Of a stretch of 64,000 bases of DNA, positions 23,601 through 35,306 are shown piece after piece. The stretch comes from Sabethes cyaneus. Its lineage: Eukaryota; Arthropoda; Insecta; Diptera; Culicidae. The first letter of the stretch is position 1. The number at the start of each line of letters is the position of its first letter. A program made the position numbers and the translations under genes. The stretch is taken from NCBI RefSeq assembly GCF_943734655.1, contig NC_071354.1, positions 227,410,397 through 227,474,396 of the forward strand, given 5' to 3'. Under the pieces are notes generated by a model. It did no database searches, was not told the DNA's origin, and saw only the letters and a program-made list of their open reading frames with translations.

Positions 23601-24222
23601 ATTAATTTAGCTTATAACCAAAACGGCTGAAACTTTTTTTTTTCAAACAACTAGAAGGATATACCTTTCAAATGGATTAAAGAGCTCGTTGGTAGCTATC
23701 ATCAAAATTTTTTTTAATGTTTGGAAAAAAGTGTCTCAATATAGACGTCTCTCCCCTAGTTGGTAAACATCGGTTTTATTTATCGCGTCCATGTCACGAA
23801 ATTTAATTTCTGCGAATTGAAATGTCGCAAAAAAAAACTTAGCTCTCGGCTCTCGCACGGTATCAAAATCACCTTTCCGGGCTCACGGAAGAATTGTAGT
23901 AAAATGAAATGGAGAGGTATAGGAAAAAATTGATTTTTATTAAAATTAAGCAGAGCTTATGGAAATTAAGTATTACAGAGTAACTGTACAAAAAATAAAA
24001 TGAGATTAGTGATTATTTTTCTAGGTAGGCAGGTAGGGTATGTTGCTGCCTATTTAATAATTGCCTATTCCCGTCCTATGCAACACAAATTATTCAACAT
24101 AACAGCATTTTTATGACACAAAATGCAAAACTAGTTATTCCCTAATATTTTAGTTTGTTGTCTATCATACGCGATCAATCAAAGTGAGCTGAGATTTATT
24201 TAAATGCTTTTTAACATTAAAG
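20658..24222. other. Intron sequence without recognised gene
   Basis: A GC-richer block at about 21480-22200 includes a GTC trinucleotide run near 21756-21771 and a C-run near 22090. It could be regulatory, but no promoter or exon can be supported. Confidence 0.35.
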
Positions 24223-24227
24223 AAGTA

Positions 24228-25122
24228 CCACAGAGAACAGACAATTATGTTCATATAAAATTTCATGCAAATGGTGTGTAAACTTTTGAACAAGACACTA
24301 GCGACATCTCTCTTATGGTGCACCAGTTGCCCAAAATCCAAGTTGCCAAATTTATTATATATTCTTGTCATAAACAGCATATTCGAAATACTAGCAACTC
24401 TATTATCAGTTTCTGTAGCAACGGTTGTAGCAACGGCTCGAATTTGTTTATGTTATTTGTTGAACACGGCTAAACATGGAAAACAGAAATCGAACGGCAT
24501 TTCAAATTTTTCTTTGATTTTACTAAATGTAAATGTGAAATAGGCATCTTATTTAGAGTTTTTTTCGCGTCGGGTCGTATTTCATGGTTTCACATAAAGT
24601 GCCGTGGTACTAGCAGTAGCCTTTTCGTCTTTTAGCACCGGAAAACCTGTAGGTACTACTTCATCGAGGTCCACCGTTAGTGCAGCGTTTGGCTTTGTTT
24701 CATCGACCTCGAAGGCGGCGGCCGCTAAAATCAGCGTATTCTTGGTCTGTTCATGGCTCGAAACACTGAATTCGTAATCGAAATCACCTTTGTCGCCATG
24801 AACTCTGTTTTAAATTCAATTGGCCAAAGTTATGGGCTAGCCATTCAGCTAAATTAAAAAGATATTTAATCGTTACTATTTTTGATAAATGTTTACTTTT
24901 ATTTTAAGCGGTAAACATCGCGTTAGTTACTGTAGCAACTGTTGAATGCTTTAGTTAAAATAATGACGAGAGCTTTGATACGCGTTGACAGACATTAACA
25001 ACAAATCTCATTCTGTCAGCGATGTGAGCGCCACGTAGTGGAAGCATTACCACATACTTACAAAATGGCGGTTGAGCTTTTACACACGTGGCGAGTTCAA
25101 GATGAATGTCTGTTCTCTGTGG
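24228..25122. mobile_element. Transposon-like element with CCACAGAGAACAGAC ends
   Basis: The ends are CCACAGAGAACAGACA and its inverted copy GTCTGTTCTCTGTGG. AAGTA is present on both sides (24223-24227 and 25123-25127), a possible 5-bp duplication. There is no open frame with transposase features, and the superfamily is unknown. Confidence 0.6.
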
Positions 25123-25461
25123 AAGTACTACCAGCCAAATTTCCTACGTTTTTTCGTGTCGTGAAAATGTCGACTAATCGTTTTAATTTCCGTCATTCAT
25201 AAATGAAAATAACTCACGCAAGGCATTGTCGTTATCCTACAGCCAGGAAAACTTGCCTGACCTGAAGAAATTTTGCAGAACAACATTTGTCATGCCGTTC
25301 TACACAAATACATGCGCGTTAGCTTTGTAAACATTGTTGTGATTTTTAGTTCGGACGATGAAAAATTTTGATGGACGGATTTTAAAACGGTACGACGAAT
25401 TTAAGAAATAAAGTCAGTTGCGTAATTTTAATAATATGAATATATACCACCACCACCACCA

Positions 25462-25505
25462 CCACTCTGATGATGGGTAGCATCATACCCGAAACCGGTT
25501 AGCGG
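25462..25505 (+). ncRNA. Second hammerhead-like motif, Penelope type
   Basis: In order: CCACT, CTGATGA (canonical core), one extra T, GGGT, an 8-base loop, ACCC, GAAA, CCGGTT, AGCGG. Stem II is GGGT with ACCC. Stem III is the palindrome AACCGGTT. Stem I is CCACT with AGCGG, with one A-C mismatch. It has the same layout as the motif at 20508, including the extra base before stem II, but an unrelated sequence. A CCA microsatellite precedes it (25447-25466). It probably marks the terminus of a Penelope-like element; activity is untested. Confidence 0.4.
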
Positions 25506-25829
25506 ATAAGGTATTTATGTTTTTTTGTAAGAACCATAAGTGTTGTGTCTAGTAATCGCGTTTTTTAATAATATGCTTTAATAATCGATTTTCAGTGATT
25601 TCAAAGTTCACGGACCGGAAGGTAAGTGTGTTTTTGTCAAATCAGCACAAGAACTTTTGGAGTATTCATTAAATCCATCCAACAAATGATAAAAATTAGA
25701 ATGGCTTTACTTACTACGACGGGAATTAGAAATAAACCCTATATATGCCATACTTTTTCAATTCACATAAAGAAATTGTTCTAGAAACCTTAATCTTTAA
25801 AAAAACACAAACAGTGGCGAAGTGGCTCG

Positions 25830-26990
25830 TCTGTCGCCTGTAATTAGCGCAGCTTGACGCTGATCAACGCCGCCTACAATGTGCTCTCACAGATTTTTTT
25901 ACGTGGTTTACTCCCAATAGCAAGAGATTCCGTAGGGCAGTATCAGGCGGGCTTTATCGTGGCCAGTGCTACTACGGATCAAATTTTGTCAGGAGTACAA
26001 CGTGTCCACGCATCATATTTTCGTTGATTTTAGGGCATCATACGATACAGTCGAGCGCGAACAGCTATGCTAAAATAATAAATGAGAACGAAATTCCGAA
26101 TAAACTGACGCAGCTGATCAAAGCCAGTCTGAAGCGAGTGATGTGCTACGTGAGCGTCTTGGGGGCATTATCGAGTCCTGTCGACTCGCGCAGAGGGTTA
26201 CGGCCAGGGGATGGACTGTCCTGTATGTTACTTAACATCCCTATTGAATGTGTGATTTGGTAAGCGGGCATTGAAAGGAGAGCAACAATCTTCAGCTAAA
26301 TTAGCCAACTCCTAGCCTTCGCAGACGCCCTTGACGTCATTACTAGACGCATTGGGATGGCGAAGGCAAGCTACGCCAGTCTAAGAACGGAGGCTAGGAG
26401 GATTGGGTTAGGTATAAATCTTTGCGTCAAAAACCTAGCGTATGGTAGGAAGAGTCTTCAGAGAAAATAACGTTCGTCTTCTGCGCACAGTGAGTATTGA
26501 GGGCGATGAACTGGAAGCGGCTGATGTGTTCATATATTTGGGATCTCTGGTCATCGCAGACAATAATACAGGTAAGGAGACTAAATGATGCAATGCAGGC
26601 AGTCGGATCGACTTTTTCCTTCGAAAGATGCTTCGATCAAGCAGCGTACGCTGATCAGACGGGTAGTCCTTTACGGAATTGAGACTGTAATTTTACTTAC
26701 GGAAGACATGCGTGCACTGGTCGTATTTGAATAAAAGATACGGTACCGTGGTATTGATGCCAGATACCTGTGCATTGAAATCTGTTCTCTTCAAGTACCC
26801 TACCGGCACTGGGAATAGAGGGTCCTAACGTACTAGATGGCTTGACCATGTTGAAGCCTAGATGACTTAACCAGGTTGAAGCCGATTCGCGTGTGTCGAG
26901 ACACTCAGGACCGAATACGGCGGTGAAAATTTCTGGCCACCCCGGCTCTATGTTGCTAGAGGTGGAGGTAGCATCCGCAAATCATTATGT
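25830..26990 (+). pseudogene. RTE-like LINE remnant: reverse transcriptase
   Basis: RT motif A appears as FVDFRASYDTVERE (26017-26063). Next come ENEIPNKLTQLIKASLKRVM and the motif-B region SRRGLRPGDGLSCML (26180-26228). The catalytic FADD of motif C reads FADA (about 26317-26328), so the active site is broken. Frames shift after 26263. A C-terminal tail (about 26740-26945) matches the 3' fragments at 48200 and, in reverse, at 40740 and 54205. The clade call is by resemblance of the 54205-57170 copy's endonuclease to RTE elements. Confidence 0.7.
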
Positions 26991-28289
26991 CTAGCATTAA
27001 ATTTTAAACCCCATTTTAAACTCCATCCTAGGCACCCCAGTGGTGCGAGCTAAAGACCATACGATCTAAGTGCACCGTCAGCTCAAGAAATTCCCAAATT
27101 GCTCTTAAACGTGACCTGTGCCTTTGGTAGTTAAGTAAGTGTTCAAAGTTAAGTAAATGAATGAAAATATGAATTTTATTGGAAAAGTTTTTGCCAAAGT
27201 ACAGTATATTCTGTTTCCGACGTTCACGTCAAAATGTGATAATTAAGTTCCTTCTGATTTGTCAGGAATTCGACATATTATGCAGAGTTTTCTATTGATT
27301 AGCGAATATTTCGGTAAGAAAATTTGCGAAATCTCTGAGAAAGTTTGATTACTGTGCGATAAAACCGATTATGCTTTTCGCTGTTTGACGGCTACCGCCA
27401 TAATTCATTGAACCTTTAATTTAATGCCATAATTTGAAGGTTTCAGCAGTTTTCGTAATTGTGCAGCGTATGCGAGTTAAATTTTATCGTGCATGATAAT
27501 AGGTATAATAGGTGGATAAAATTAACGCACCGTCGATATTTTGAAATTTTTGAAAACTAGTTGTTTTAATAAAATTCAATTCAATTAGTCAATATCAATT
27601 TCTAGACAGATCATTTTAGTTGCTTCTTGTGAGAAAACTGGTTGATAACTTACTTTTTGCAACTCACAATTTGGCTGGACGAATTTTTGTTTGTGTGCTA
27701 AAAAATACTAGAATATGGTAATATGGCTTTGAATAAAAAGATATTGTTGGTGTTGAACTCTAATATTCTTCCTAATATCGGCAATAAATCTGTTTGGTCA
27801 GGTCGTTACCATATTAATAGCCTGTATGAATAAAACAGTTTGTTTTGCTTTTCCCATGTAAACCTAATGGAAGAAGTAAAGCAAACTCTTTTATTCATAC
27901 GGCCTTATAGGCCTAATACTATATAACTATCAGGTTTATTGCGGTTTGAGAAATAACCCCAATAAGGCAAATTTTTTATAGGTACGCCATACTGTATTGC
28001 AACTCCACACGTATAGTAAGTTTATAAAAGAGTTGTGCCGCAGCCAACTAGTTTAAATGTGGTAATATGAGCATCCGCAATAAATTTGCTTTATTAACAG
28101 TCTTATTATGGCTTAATTAATAACTTAATAGCTAATTAATATTTTGGCTCGTATCATCTTGGTATTGCGTAATACCACAAAAACCAAGGGTTTGTTGTAT
28201 TTCGAATATAGGCTTTAAGCCCTTTACCCATTCTTAAATATATACTACAACATAGGCTTACAAATAAATAAATTTCAACACGCACAGAA
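26991..28289. other. Intron sequence with one small MITE
   Basis: AT-rich, without recognised coding sequence. It holds the hairpin element at 27831-27903. Confidence 0.4.
27831..27903. mobile_element. 73-bp hairpin MITE
   Basis: CTGTATGAATAAAACAGTTT and its imperfect inverse AACTCTTTTATTCATACGG enclose a short spacer. The TATTCATACGG end also appears near 13412, so the family is dispersed. Confidence 0.55.
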
Positions 28290-30650
28290 TTACAATTGTC
28301 TTAAAAATTAAAAGTATTCGATTTATCGTAATTGTCCTCTAAAGTATAAACTGAGTCTATGTCTTATCACATCCGAGCTCATGCCAATGGTTATAACATG
28401 TTGCAATGCATTGAAGGCGTTCATGAATCGGGAAGTCGGTTCGTGCTGTGAGAAATTTCTAGACCTAAAAGGTGGGTCAAAAATCCTACGTCGTCGGAGC
28501 GTGACTTCACTATCATTAAATATCAATCGACTGGTCAGAGCTTGGCTGTTTGTTCGTTCTGAGAGAATGTTTGTGAAGAATATGATATCGGCAATCTTGT
28601 GCCTCGAATGGACCGTATCAATATCCACCAAAGAACAGAGATCGTGGTAAGGCGGTAGTTGTTCTCCGTTCCATCCGAGATTCCTGAGAGCGAATCTTAC
28701 AAATCTTTTTTGAATCCCTTCGATACGGTGTATGTGGAAATCGGAAATCGAGCTTGCTTCTGACGAGGCCTTTGTAGATCGCTAGTACTGCATGAGGGTC
28801 ATCGAGATCACGGCCAAATCTTCGGACAAGTGCGTAAAGCTTCAGACTCTCATTGATGACATTGTCAATGTGCCTATTGAAGGAGAGTGAGCGATCAAAA
28901 GTTACCCCCAGGTCGCGGACAAATTCAGCACGCGGAACAACATTACCTCGGTATGCGTAGTCAAAAATCACAGGATTAGTTTTTCTGGTGAAAGTCATAA
29001 CAGAGCACTTACTCGTGTTTACTTTCAATCCACGGTTTTCGCAGTACGTTCCTATATGACCTAAGTCGAGCTGTAATTTCACGCAATCATCAATAGATTT
29101 GATCGTAAACAAGATTTTCACATCATCTGCATAAATCAGCATAGTTGCATGGGAGAGAACATCTGGCAATTTGTTCATCAGAAGCACGAATAGCAATGGT
29201 CCTACGTGACTGCCTTGTGGTACTCCTGAGTGCACAGTAAACGAACGAGATTTGTAGCCACGAATTTTTAGAAATTGTACTCTACGAGCCACGAATGCCG
29301 AAATCTGTAACAGCCTCCAAGATACTATTAATGTCGACTGCATCAAATGCTTTGCTCATATCTGTATATATGCAATCCACCTGAAATCCCTTAGAAATGT
29401 GACCTGTAACTATAGAGCTGAATTCACAGAGGTTTGTAACAACTGATTTTTTCTTCAGGAATCCATGTTGCACAGGAGAAATACGGTTAACTACATTGTC
29501 ATAGAGGTGACTGTAAACTAACGACTCGAAAAGCTTCGGAATAGCTGATTGGATAGCAACTCCACGATAATTTTCCACATTGTCTCTGGCCCCTTTCTTA
29601 TGTATTGGAGTGATGTGCGAGATTTTCCAGATTCCCGGAAAATGGCCAGTAGCTAATGACACATTGAACAAGCGCACAAGAGGCACCACAAATTCTAGAC
29701 GGAACTCTTTCAGGATTCTATTTGCCAGCATATCCGGTCCTGCAGACTTATTGACATCGAGCTCACGAATACCGTTTTCTACACACGTATTGGATAATTG
29801 GTATGGTACATCGTCAGTATTAACGGGCAATCCGGGGACGCTGCCAGTTGCTGCAGTAAAAACACTTTCGAAAAACTTCGCGAATAGTTCAGTCGATGAT
29901 TGAACATCAGTAGATGTGACACCCTTGTAACTAACACAATCCGGAACGCCGGCACTCTTTCTTCTACTGTTCACAAATTTCTAAAACGATTTGGGGTCTC
30001 TTTTCAAACGAAACTGAATGTCTGCGATATAAACCTGATACGATTCCCGATGAGCAGCCTTAAACATTCTCAATATTTGTTTGTAGTTTGTCACGTTTTC
30101 GTTTGAAGGAGACCGACGCATTCGTTTCAGAGCTGCTCTTTTCTCCTTCATTAAATTTATAAGCGCTGGTGTGAACCATTCTGGATAACTGTGTGAATAT
30201 TTTTGCCGTTTCGTCATCATCGGAGAATGACGAGAAAATATGTCAAAAACCGTATAATAAAACAGCAGTGCATTATAATCAATTGAATTCTCGATAACCA
30301 CCGTATTTCCACAACCAATATTTAACATGTTCATTGATCGGAGAAACTCGCGCATTCTTTACGCTTGTCTTTGATATTCCTCGCAGCCGTGAAAAATTTC
30401 TTCTGATATAAACAGATCATGCCAACTGATATTTGCAAGTTCCAAACGGGCGTTTTCAAAATCCATTGCATTTAAATTGAGTTGATTTTCGAGCATCCCT
30501 TGTTTGCACTTTATCGGTTCGATTGCGTAGACGGTCAATAACATCGCATTGTGATGAACTTCATTCTTTATCAATGGATCCGTTAATGTTACTTGACAGA
30601 TGTTCGGTGCCGTAGTGAACACCAAGTCGAGAAAACAAGTTGTTATTGTT
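28290..30650 (-). pseudogene. 5'-truncated jockey/CR1-type LINE ORF2, frameshifted
   Basis: Reading on the minus strand, the tail of an endonuclease (DLVFTTAPNICQVTLTDPL, then NEVHHNAML, about 30640-30560) is followed by a linker. The reverse transcriptase then has HITPIHKKG, YTDMSKAFDAVD (motif A, about 29369-29334), SGVPQGSHVGPL (motif B, about 29229-29194) and YADD (motif C, 29133-29122). The thumb reads DLGVTFDRSLSFNRHID. A C-terminal segment, HSRHKIADIIFF...PPFRSRNF (28630-28323), resembles that of jockey/CR1-like ORF2 proteins. The catalytic aspartates are intact. A deletion near 29290 and changes of frame near 29980, 30358 and 28620 disable the gene. The endonuclease front and ORF1 are absent. 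Confidence 0.85.
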
Positions 30651-30779
30651 TGGAATATTACACACTTGCAGCAGAACGGCAGAAAGAATGGGTAAGGGTA
30701 ATGATCATTACCGCAATGAAACTTTTAAAACATTTAAATAAAACCAAACGGCATTGAAATTATTACCTGGGAAGTTTTC

Positions 30780-32370
30780 ATGAATCCAAGAGCTCACGAA
30801 CCCAAGAGTCCACGAATGAATTCTGGAATCCACGAATCATGGAATCCATGAGTCGAAGGTTACAATAACCCAAGAATCCAAAAATCGATGACCCGATGAA
30901 ACAGTGACATAAATCCACGAATCCTACAGTCCACGAATCCGGGATTCCACGTATCCAAAAGTCCACGAGTCCCAGTTTTCATGAATCTAAAACTCTAAGA
31001 AGAATTCAAGAGTCCAATAAGAGCCCAAGAGGAGTCCAAAAAAGTCTAAGAATAGTCCAAACAGAGTCAATGTAGGGGTCAATCTGGCGTAGTGGTTAAC
31101 ATTCACGCCTCTCACGCCAAATCCCAATCCTGCAGAAGTCACGAATGACCCAAGCTGCAGTTAAAATGACTATAATCAAACAAAAGAAAAAAAAAAAGAA
31201 AAAAAAGAGTCATAGTAGAGAAAAGGCCAAACATAGTCTGAGAAGCGTTCAAAAAAAAATCTAAGAACAGTCCAAAAAGAGTCCTAGAACAGTCCAAGAA
31301 GAGTCTAAAAAGAGTCCAAGAAGAGTCCAAGAAGAGTCAAAGAAGAATCAAAGAAGAGTCTAAAATGAGTCTAAGAAGTGTCCAAGAACAGTTCAATAGT
31401 AGTCAAACAATAGTCCAAAACGACTCTAAGGAGAGTCACCGAAGAGTTCGAAAATAGTCCAAGAATAATCCGAGCACAGGCCAAAAATATTCCATGAAGA
31501 GTCCTAAAGGAGTCCACGAATTTAAGTTTAAGTTTAAGAATAGTTCAAGAAGAGTACAAAACGACTCTAAGAATAATCCGAGAACAGTCCAAACCGAATC
31601 CGAGAACAGCTTAAACAGAGTAAAAACAGAATCCAAAAACTGTCCGAAAAGACTCCAAGAAGAGTCCAAAAGAAGGCCAAGAAATTGCCAATAAGAGTTC
31701 CAGAGGAGTCCTAGAAGAGTCTAAAACGCGTTTAAGAAGTATCCGAGAACAGTCCAAAAACAGTCAATGAAGAGTCCAAAACGACTCTAAAAAGAGCCAA
31801 CGAAAAGTTCGAACACAGTCCACGAAGAATCAGAGAACAGGCCAAAAATAGTCCTATAAGAGTCCAAGAATGGTCCACGAAGAGTTCAAGAAAAGTCCAA
31901 GAAGAATAGAAAACGGCTCTAAGAAGAGTCCGAGAGTATTCCAAAAAGAGTCAAAAAGGAGTCTAATTAAAACCCTAGAAGAGTTTAAAAAGGGTCGAAG
32001 AAGAGTCCTACACTAATCTAAAGCCAATCTACAAAGAGTTCGAAAACAGTCCAAAGAGACTCCGAGAACAGTCCAAATAGAGTCAAAGAAGAGCCCAAGA
32101 AAAGTCCATAAAAGTCTAAGAAAATTTCAACAAGGGTTCAAGAAGAATCCGAGAACAGTCCAAAAAAGGTGAAAAAAGTGTCCAAAAAGAGTCCAAGAAG
32201 TTTACGAAAAGAGTCCAAGAAAAGCCAGAAGAGTCCAAAAAGTATCCAATTAGAGTCTGAGAACAGTGCAAAAAGAGTCCGAGAACAGTACAAACAAGTG
32301 TTCAAGTAGATCCTAAGAAGAGTTCAAGACGAGTCTATCAAAGATTCCAAAAAGTGTCCAAGATTCCTTG
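30780..32370. repeat. Degenerate arrays: CCACGAATCCAAGAGT then GAGTCCAAGAA units
   Basis: From 30780 to about 31060 the unit resembles CCACGAATCC / AAGAGTCCACGAAT. After a SINE head (about 31076), units of GAGTCCAAGAAGAGTCCAAA, about 10-13 bp apart, continue to 32370. Minus-strand frames (WTLFGLFLD-type repeats) are artefacts. Confidence 0.8.
31076..31190 (+). mobile_element. tRNA-derived SINE head inside the array
   Basis: TCTGGCGTAGTGGTTAAC is an A-box-like tRNA start. CACGCCTCTCACGCCAAATC follows in the anticodon-arm and B-box region, then an A-rich stretch (31180-31205). It differs from the SINE family at 16476. Confidence 0.6.
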
Positions 32371-32715
32371 TATTACAGGTTGGACTCGATTATCCGGGTG
32401 AAAAAAAATTTTTTTTTCAATGAAAATCACGCTTTCAATGTCAACACTCTTTAAAAAACTTAAAAAAACCGGTATCACAAATTTATTTATTTAAGAAAAA
32501 TTGTTTCGAATAAAGTATTTCTGAAATTTTGTTTCAACGTATCGTCTTTTTCTCAAATCAAAGAGAGCTACAATCACATCTGCACTGATTGTAGTGTTGT
32601 TAACAGTAACAGCCCGACTAAACCTTAAAACTGTCAGACACTAGAAGAATCGAACGACGATAGAAAATTATTTATTTTGCTAGAACTAAATTATTGGTGC
32701 ACCCTGTTTCCCGAA

Positions 32716-33991
32716 ATGTATTCTCACGGTAGTAAATTCACCGTACGTTGCAGCAGCAGTAGCTCATCGCTGTCGGAGGTGGAAGAAGATTGGAGTGAAA
32801 GTGAGTTCGAAAAATCTTGCTTATTAAAACTAAATTCATTCACTTTGTATGTTTGCATTACAGGAATGAGTTTGCGCAGTGTACTAACCTCACCCAAGAA
32901 CTGTCCCAAGAAATACCCGGACCGTTGTCCACCCAAACCGGACTCGAGCGATTGCTACAATATTCAGTGCTCAGAAGTAAGCCTTAACATTGCAAGTACT
33001 TCCGAAACCTGCTCGGATAAGTTAATGAAGCTGGAACTTAAAATTAACAAACCTAAACAGTTGATAACGGGAGTGGCCGAGGGTAAAAGATACATTTTGC
33101 CTTTCGAGCACATCACGGACAACCGAATTTGCGAAGATCCCGTGAAGGAACCGAACAATCAGGATTTGTTTTACCCCATGGATTCCGAACTGCTCGTGAG
33201 AAAGGAACCACTTTGCGGGGACTTTTCCTTTGTCGATTCCGGGGGTCACAAATCACAAACCGTACCGAAAGTGTCTGTGGAGCATACCGGTGAAATTGGT
33301 GGGAAATCAGCCAGACCCCCAGTGAAGAAGGTCAGTCGGCACAGTTCGAAAGTTGCGTCTGCTACGAGCCTCGGTGTTTCACGATTACCGATTCATTGCC
33401 CGATAGCCCAGTGCCAACAGTTGGTTTGCTCAGGATTTCTTGGCTTTCACCTTAACGGTGACCACGCGCAGGTACTGCGACTTGTGTGCGATCCCGAGCA
33501 AGTTCATAATGTTTTGGTTGATCCCAGTGTAAATGAGTACGGTGTCATTCATTGTAATGCGGTGTTTTACTTGAACGATAAAGTAAGGTACTTATTTGTT
33601 TTGGGGTTTATTTAATGAATAGTTTTTACAACTAACTTATCCATTCGACAGAGATTTTGGCTTCGACGAAGCCAAAAATCAGCTACCAGTGCTTTTGGTG
33701 TCAACAAAGTTAACGTTACGGGACCTGGGATCGGATAGCGAGAAGCAACCCATCGAGCAGCAATATATGTACTGGTTCACGGGTATTACTTCGGAACAGT
33801 TGAAAACGCAATATACACTGTCGATTGATTCGTGCAAATGGCAGTGCGGATTTGTCCATCCTCTGGGGAAGCCTCAAAATATTAGAGATATCTACCATTC
33901 GGGAAATGGGGTAGTGATATCACAGGCCCAGCTTGAGCGGTTTTTACGACCGGAGGATAATTTGCTATTTTTAAGTTTAACTTTGGACTAA
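32716..33991 (+). CDS. DUF4729-like protein, three exons
   Basis: The exons are 32716-32800, 32864-33587 and 33652-33991, giving a 382-residue product. Intron 1 (GTGAGT...TTACAG, 63 bp) has no stop and keeps frame. Intron 2 (GTACTT...CGACAG, 64 bp) splits an Arg codon, and the join reads NDKVRDFGFDEAKNQLPVLL. The chosen start is ATG 32716 (MYSHGSKF), because the frame upstream has no earlier ATG. The N-terminal half is Ser-, Pro- and Cys-containing and looks disordered. From about residue 225 comes HCPIAQC...GFHLNGDH, a C-x4-C-x11-H-x4-H pattern. The C-terminal half (STKLTLRDLG, YMYWFTGI, then KWQCGFVHPLG) resembles the insect DUF4729 domain, whose function is unknown. The gene lies in the 33-kb Epac intron on the opposite strand. 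Confidence 0.75.
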
Positions 33992-34036
33992 GAGAAACTA
34001 AATATTCAGTAAATATATTTTTATCAAGCGTACTTG

Positions 34037-34042
34037 AATAAA
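34037..34042 (+). promoter_or_regulatory. AATAAA polyadenylation signal
   Basis: The AATAAA lies 46 bases after the stop codon of the DUF4729-like gene, a suitable distance and strand. It marks a short 3' UTR. Confidence 0.6.
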
Positions 34043-34753
34043 AATCTCGGCTGCTAAATTCTGTGTAACCTTATTTTTCGTCTGTTCTGAACAAATCTAA
34101 ATGTCATAACCTAATTCATAGATAGAATCATCTTCAAAGTGAGTTAAAACCATCTCTTTAGCCAATAAAGATAAAACAAAACCGCGAAACAAATGTCCAG
34201 AATTAGCATAAATGCAGTTTTCATAATCTGAACCCGGGTTTGCTCGGTGCAACGATACCATCCGGTGCCGTGCCCAATGTCGAAGGAAACTTTGCGTCGC
34301 ACACAACTCTAATAAACTCGAACACTCGAGGATGCTTTTGTCATTCAAAATCGGTCTGCCGCCGGTGGGAATCGGACCGGCTGCTGTCGGACTGACCGCA
34401 AATGCAGGAGCAGAAAACTTTCTCTTTTCTCGGGTGTCGGTTTCGGGTAGTTCCGTTCGAGCATCTCATCGAGCTAATAAAATCTGTGAAGTGGAGAAGC
34501 AATTATAATTCAATCTCCCGGGTAACCACTCTTTTTGCTTAATCTAAATGCGTCCGAAGGAGGACATCGAACGACGTCGAACATCAGCTGCTGGTGCTTT
34601 TGATGTAGGATATTAGAAATTTTGCAGCAATTATTCCACTTCAGAGCAAACGACGAGAAAAATTAAGCATTACCATTAGCTACAGACATGATTCTTTTGA
34701 TTAAACGAACAAAATGAGAACCGTTCAGGTCAGCTCAGGATAAATTTGCCTAC
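34043..34753. other. Intron between DUF4729-like gene and Epac exon
   Basis: No exon is visible. The minus-strand frame at 34097-34348 has no recognisable domain. Confidence 0.4.
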
Positions 34754-34924
34754 CTTATTAAAATGATGTCTACCGAAGGTATGATACAGCAGCTCGTATT
34801 CGTGCACAGCCCAGAACAGATCCCAGTCGAACAGAGTTATGTGATAGGCAACGTCCTTGGTCGGTAGGGCCTCGAAGTCCATGTCGAGTGCCTCGGTCGG
34901 GAGCTCCTGCTCCGGAAGAGGAGT
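34754..34924 (-). CDS. Epac: Epac exon: linker between RA and RasGEF domains
   Basis: The exon reads TPLPEQELPTEALDMDFEAL, then PTKDVAYHITLFDWDLFWAV and YHTFGRHHFNK. TPLPEQE, a K-D-x-A-Y motif and YHTFGRH are diagnostic of the Epac2 line. The acceptor is TTTGCAG (starts at 34924) and the donor GTAGGC (ends at 34754). It is 171 bp, phase 0 at both ends, encoding 57 residues. The intron that follows is 33.3 kb and holds both nested genes. Confidence 0.93.
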
Positions 34925-35052
34925 CTGCAAATATTAAAAAAATAATATCCGAAAGTTTCGAATTAATGAAGCATTTTTAGTTGAATAGAATTTGTTTGTC
35001 GTCGTCGAAAGCGACATGAAATGCCGGGAGAATATTTGAATCGACAACATAC

Positions 35053-35306
35053 CAGCGCATCCAGGTGATCCTTCGGTGAAACGAATATTCGCCCATTCAA
35101 ACTGAGCGCCGTCGGTATGCTGACGTCGGTGTCCTTAAAAACGGTTCGCTCGCCGTTGCTCTTGACTTCCACCAGCAGCAGGTCGTCCGGGATGCGGGGC
35201 AGCTGCAGCTTGTCCGCCGCACAAGCCTTGATGATTTCGGCCGTGGCGGACATCGGGAAGCGCAGGGTGCAGTACGTGTGGTCCGCACAGTAGACGCGGA
35301 AAATAA
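35053..35306 (-). CDS. Epac: Epac exon: Ras-association (ubiquitin-like) domain
   Basis: The exon reads IFRVYCADHTYCTLRFPMS, then ATAEIIKACAADKLQLP, LLLVEVKSNGERTVF and SLNGRIFVSPKDHLDAL. This is the ubiquitin-fold RA region of Epac, which in Epac2 binds activated Ras at membranes (family knowledge). The acceptor is CACCCGCAG (starts at 35306) and the donor GTATGT (ends at 35053). It is 254 bp: two bases complete a codon begun by A at 44658, and the end is phase 0. The exon is GC-rich relative to its surroundings. Confidence 0.93.

Noticed and set aside
31139..31944. Minus-strand frames such as WTLFGLFLDSS repeats
   Set aside because: These are translations of the GAGTCCAAGAA array with no unique sequence.
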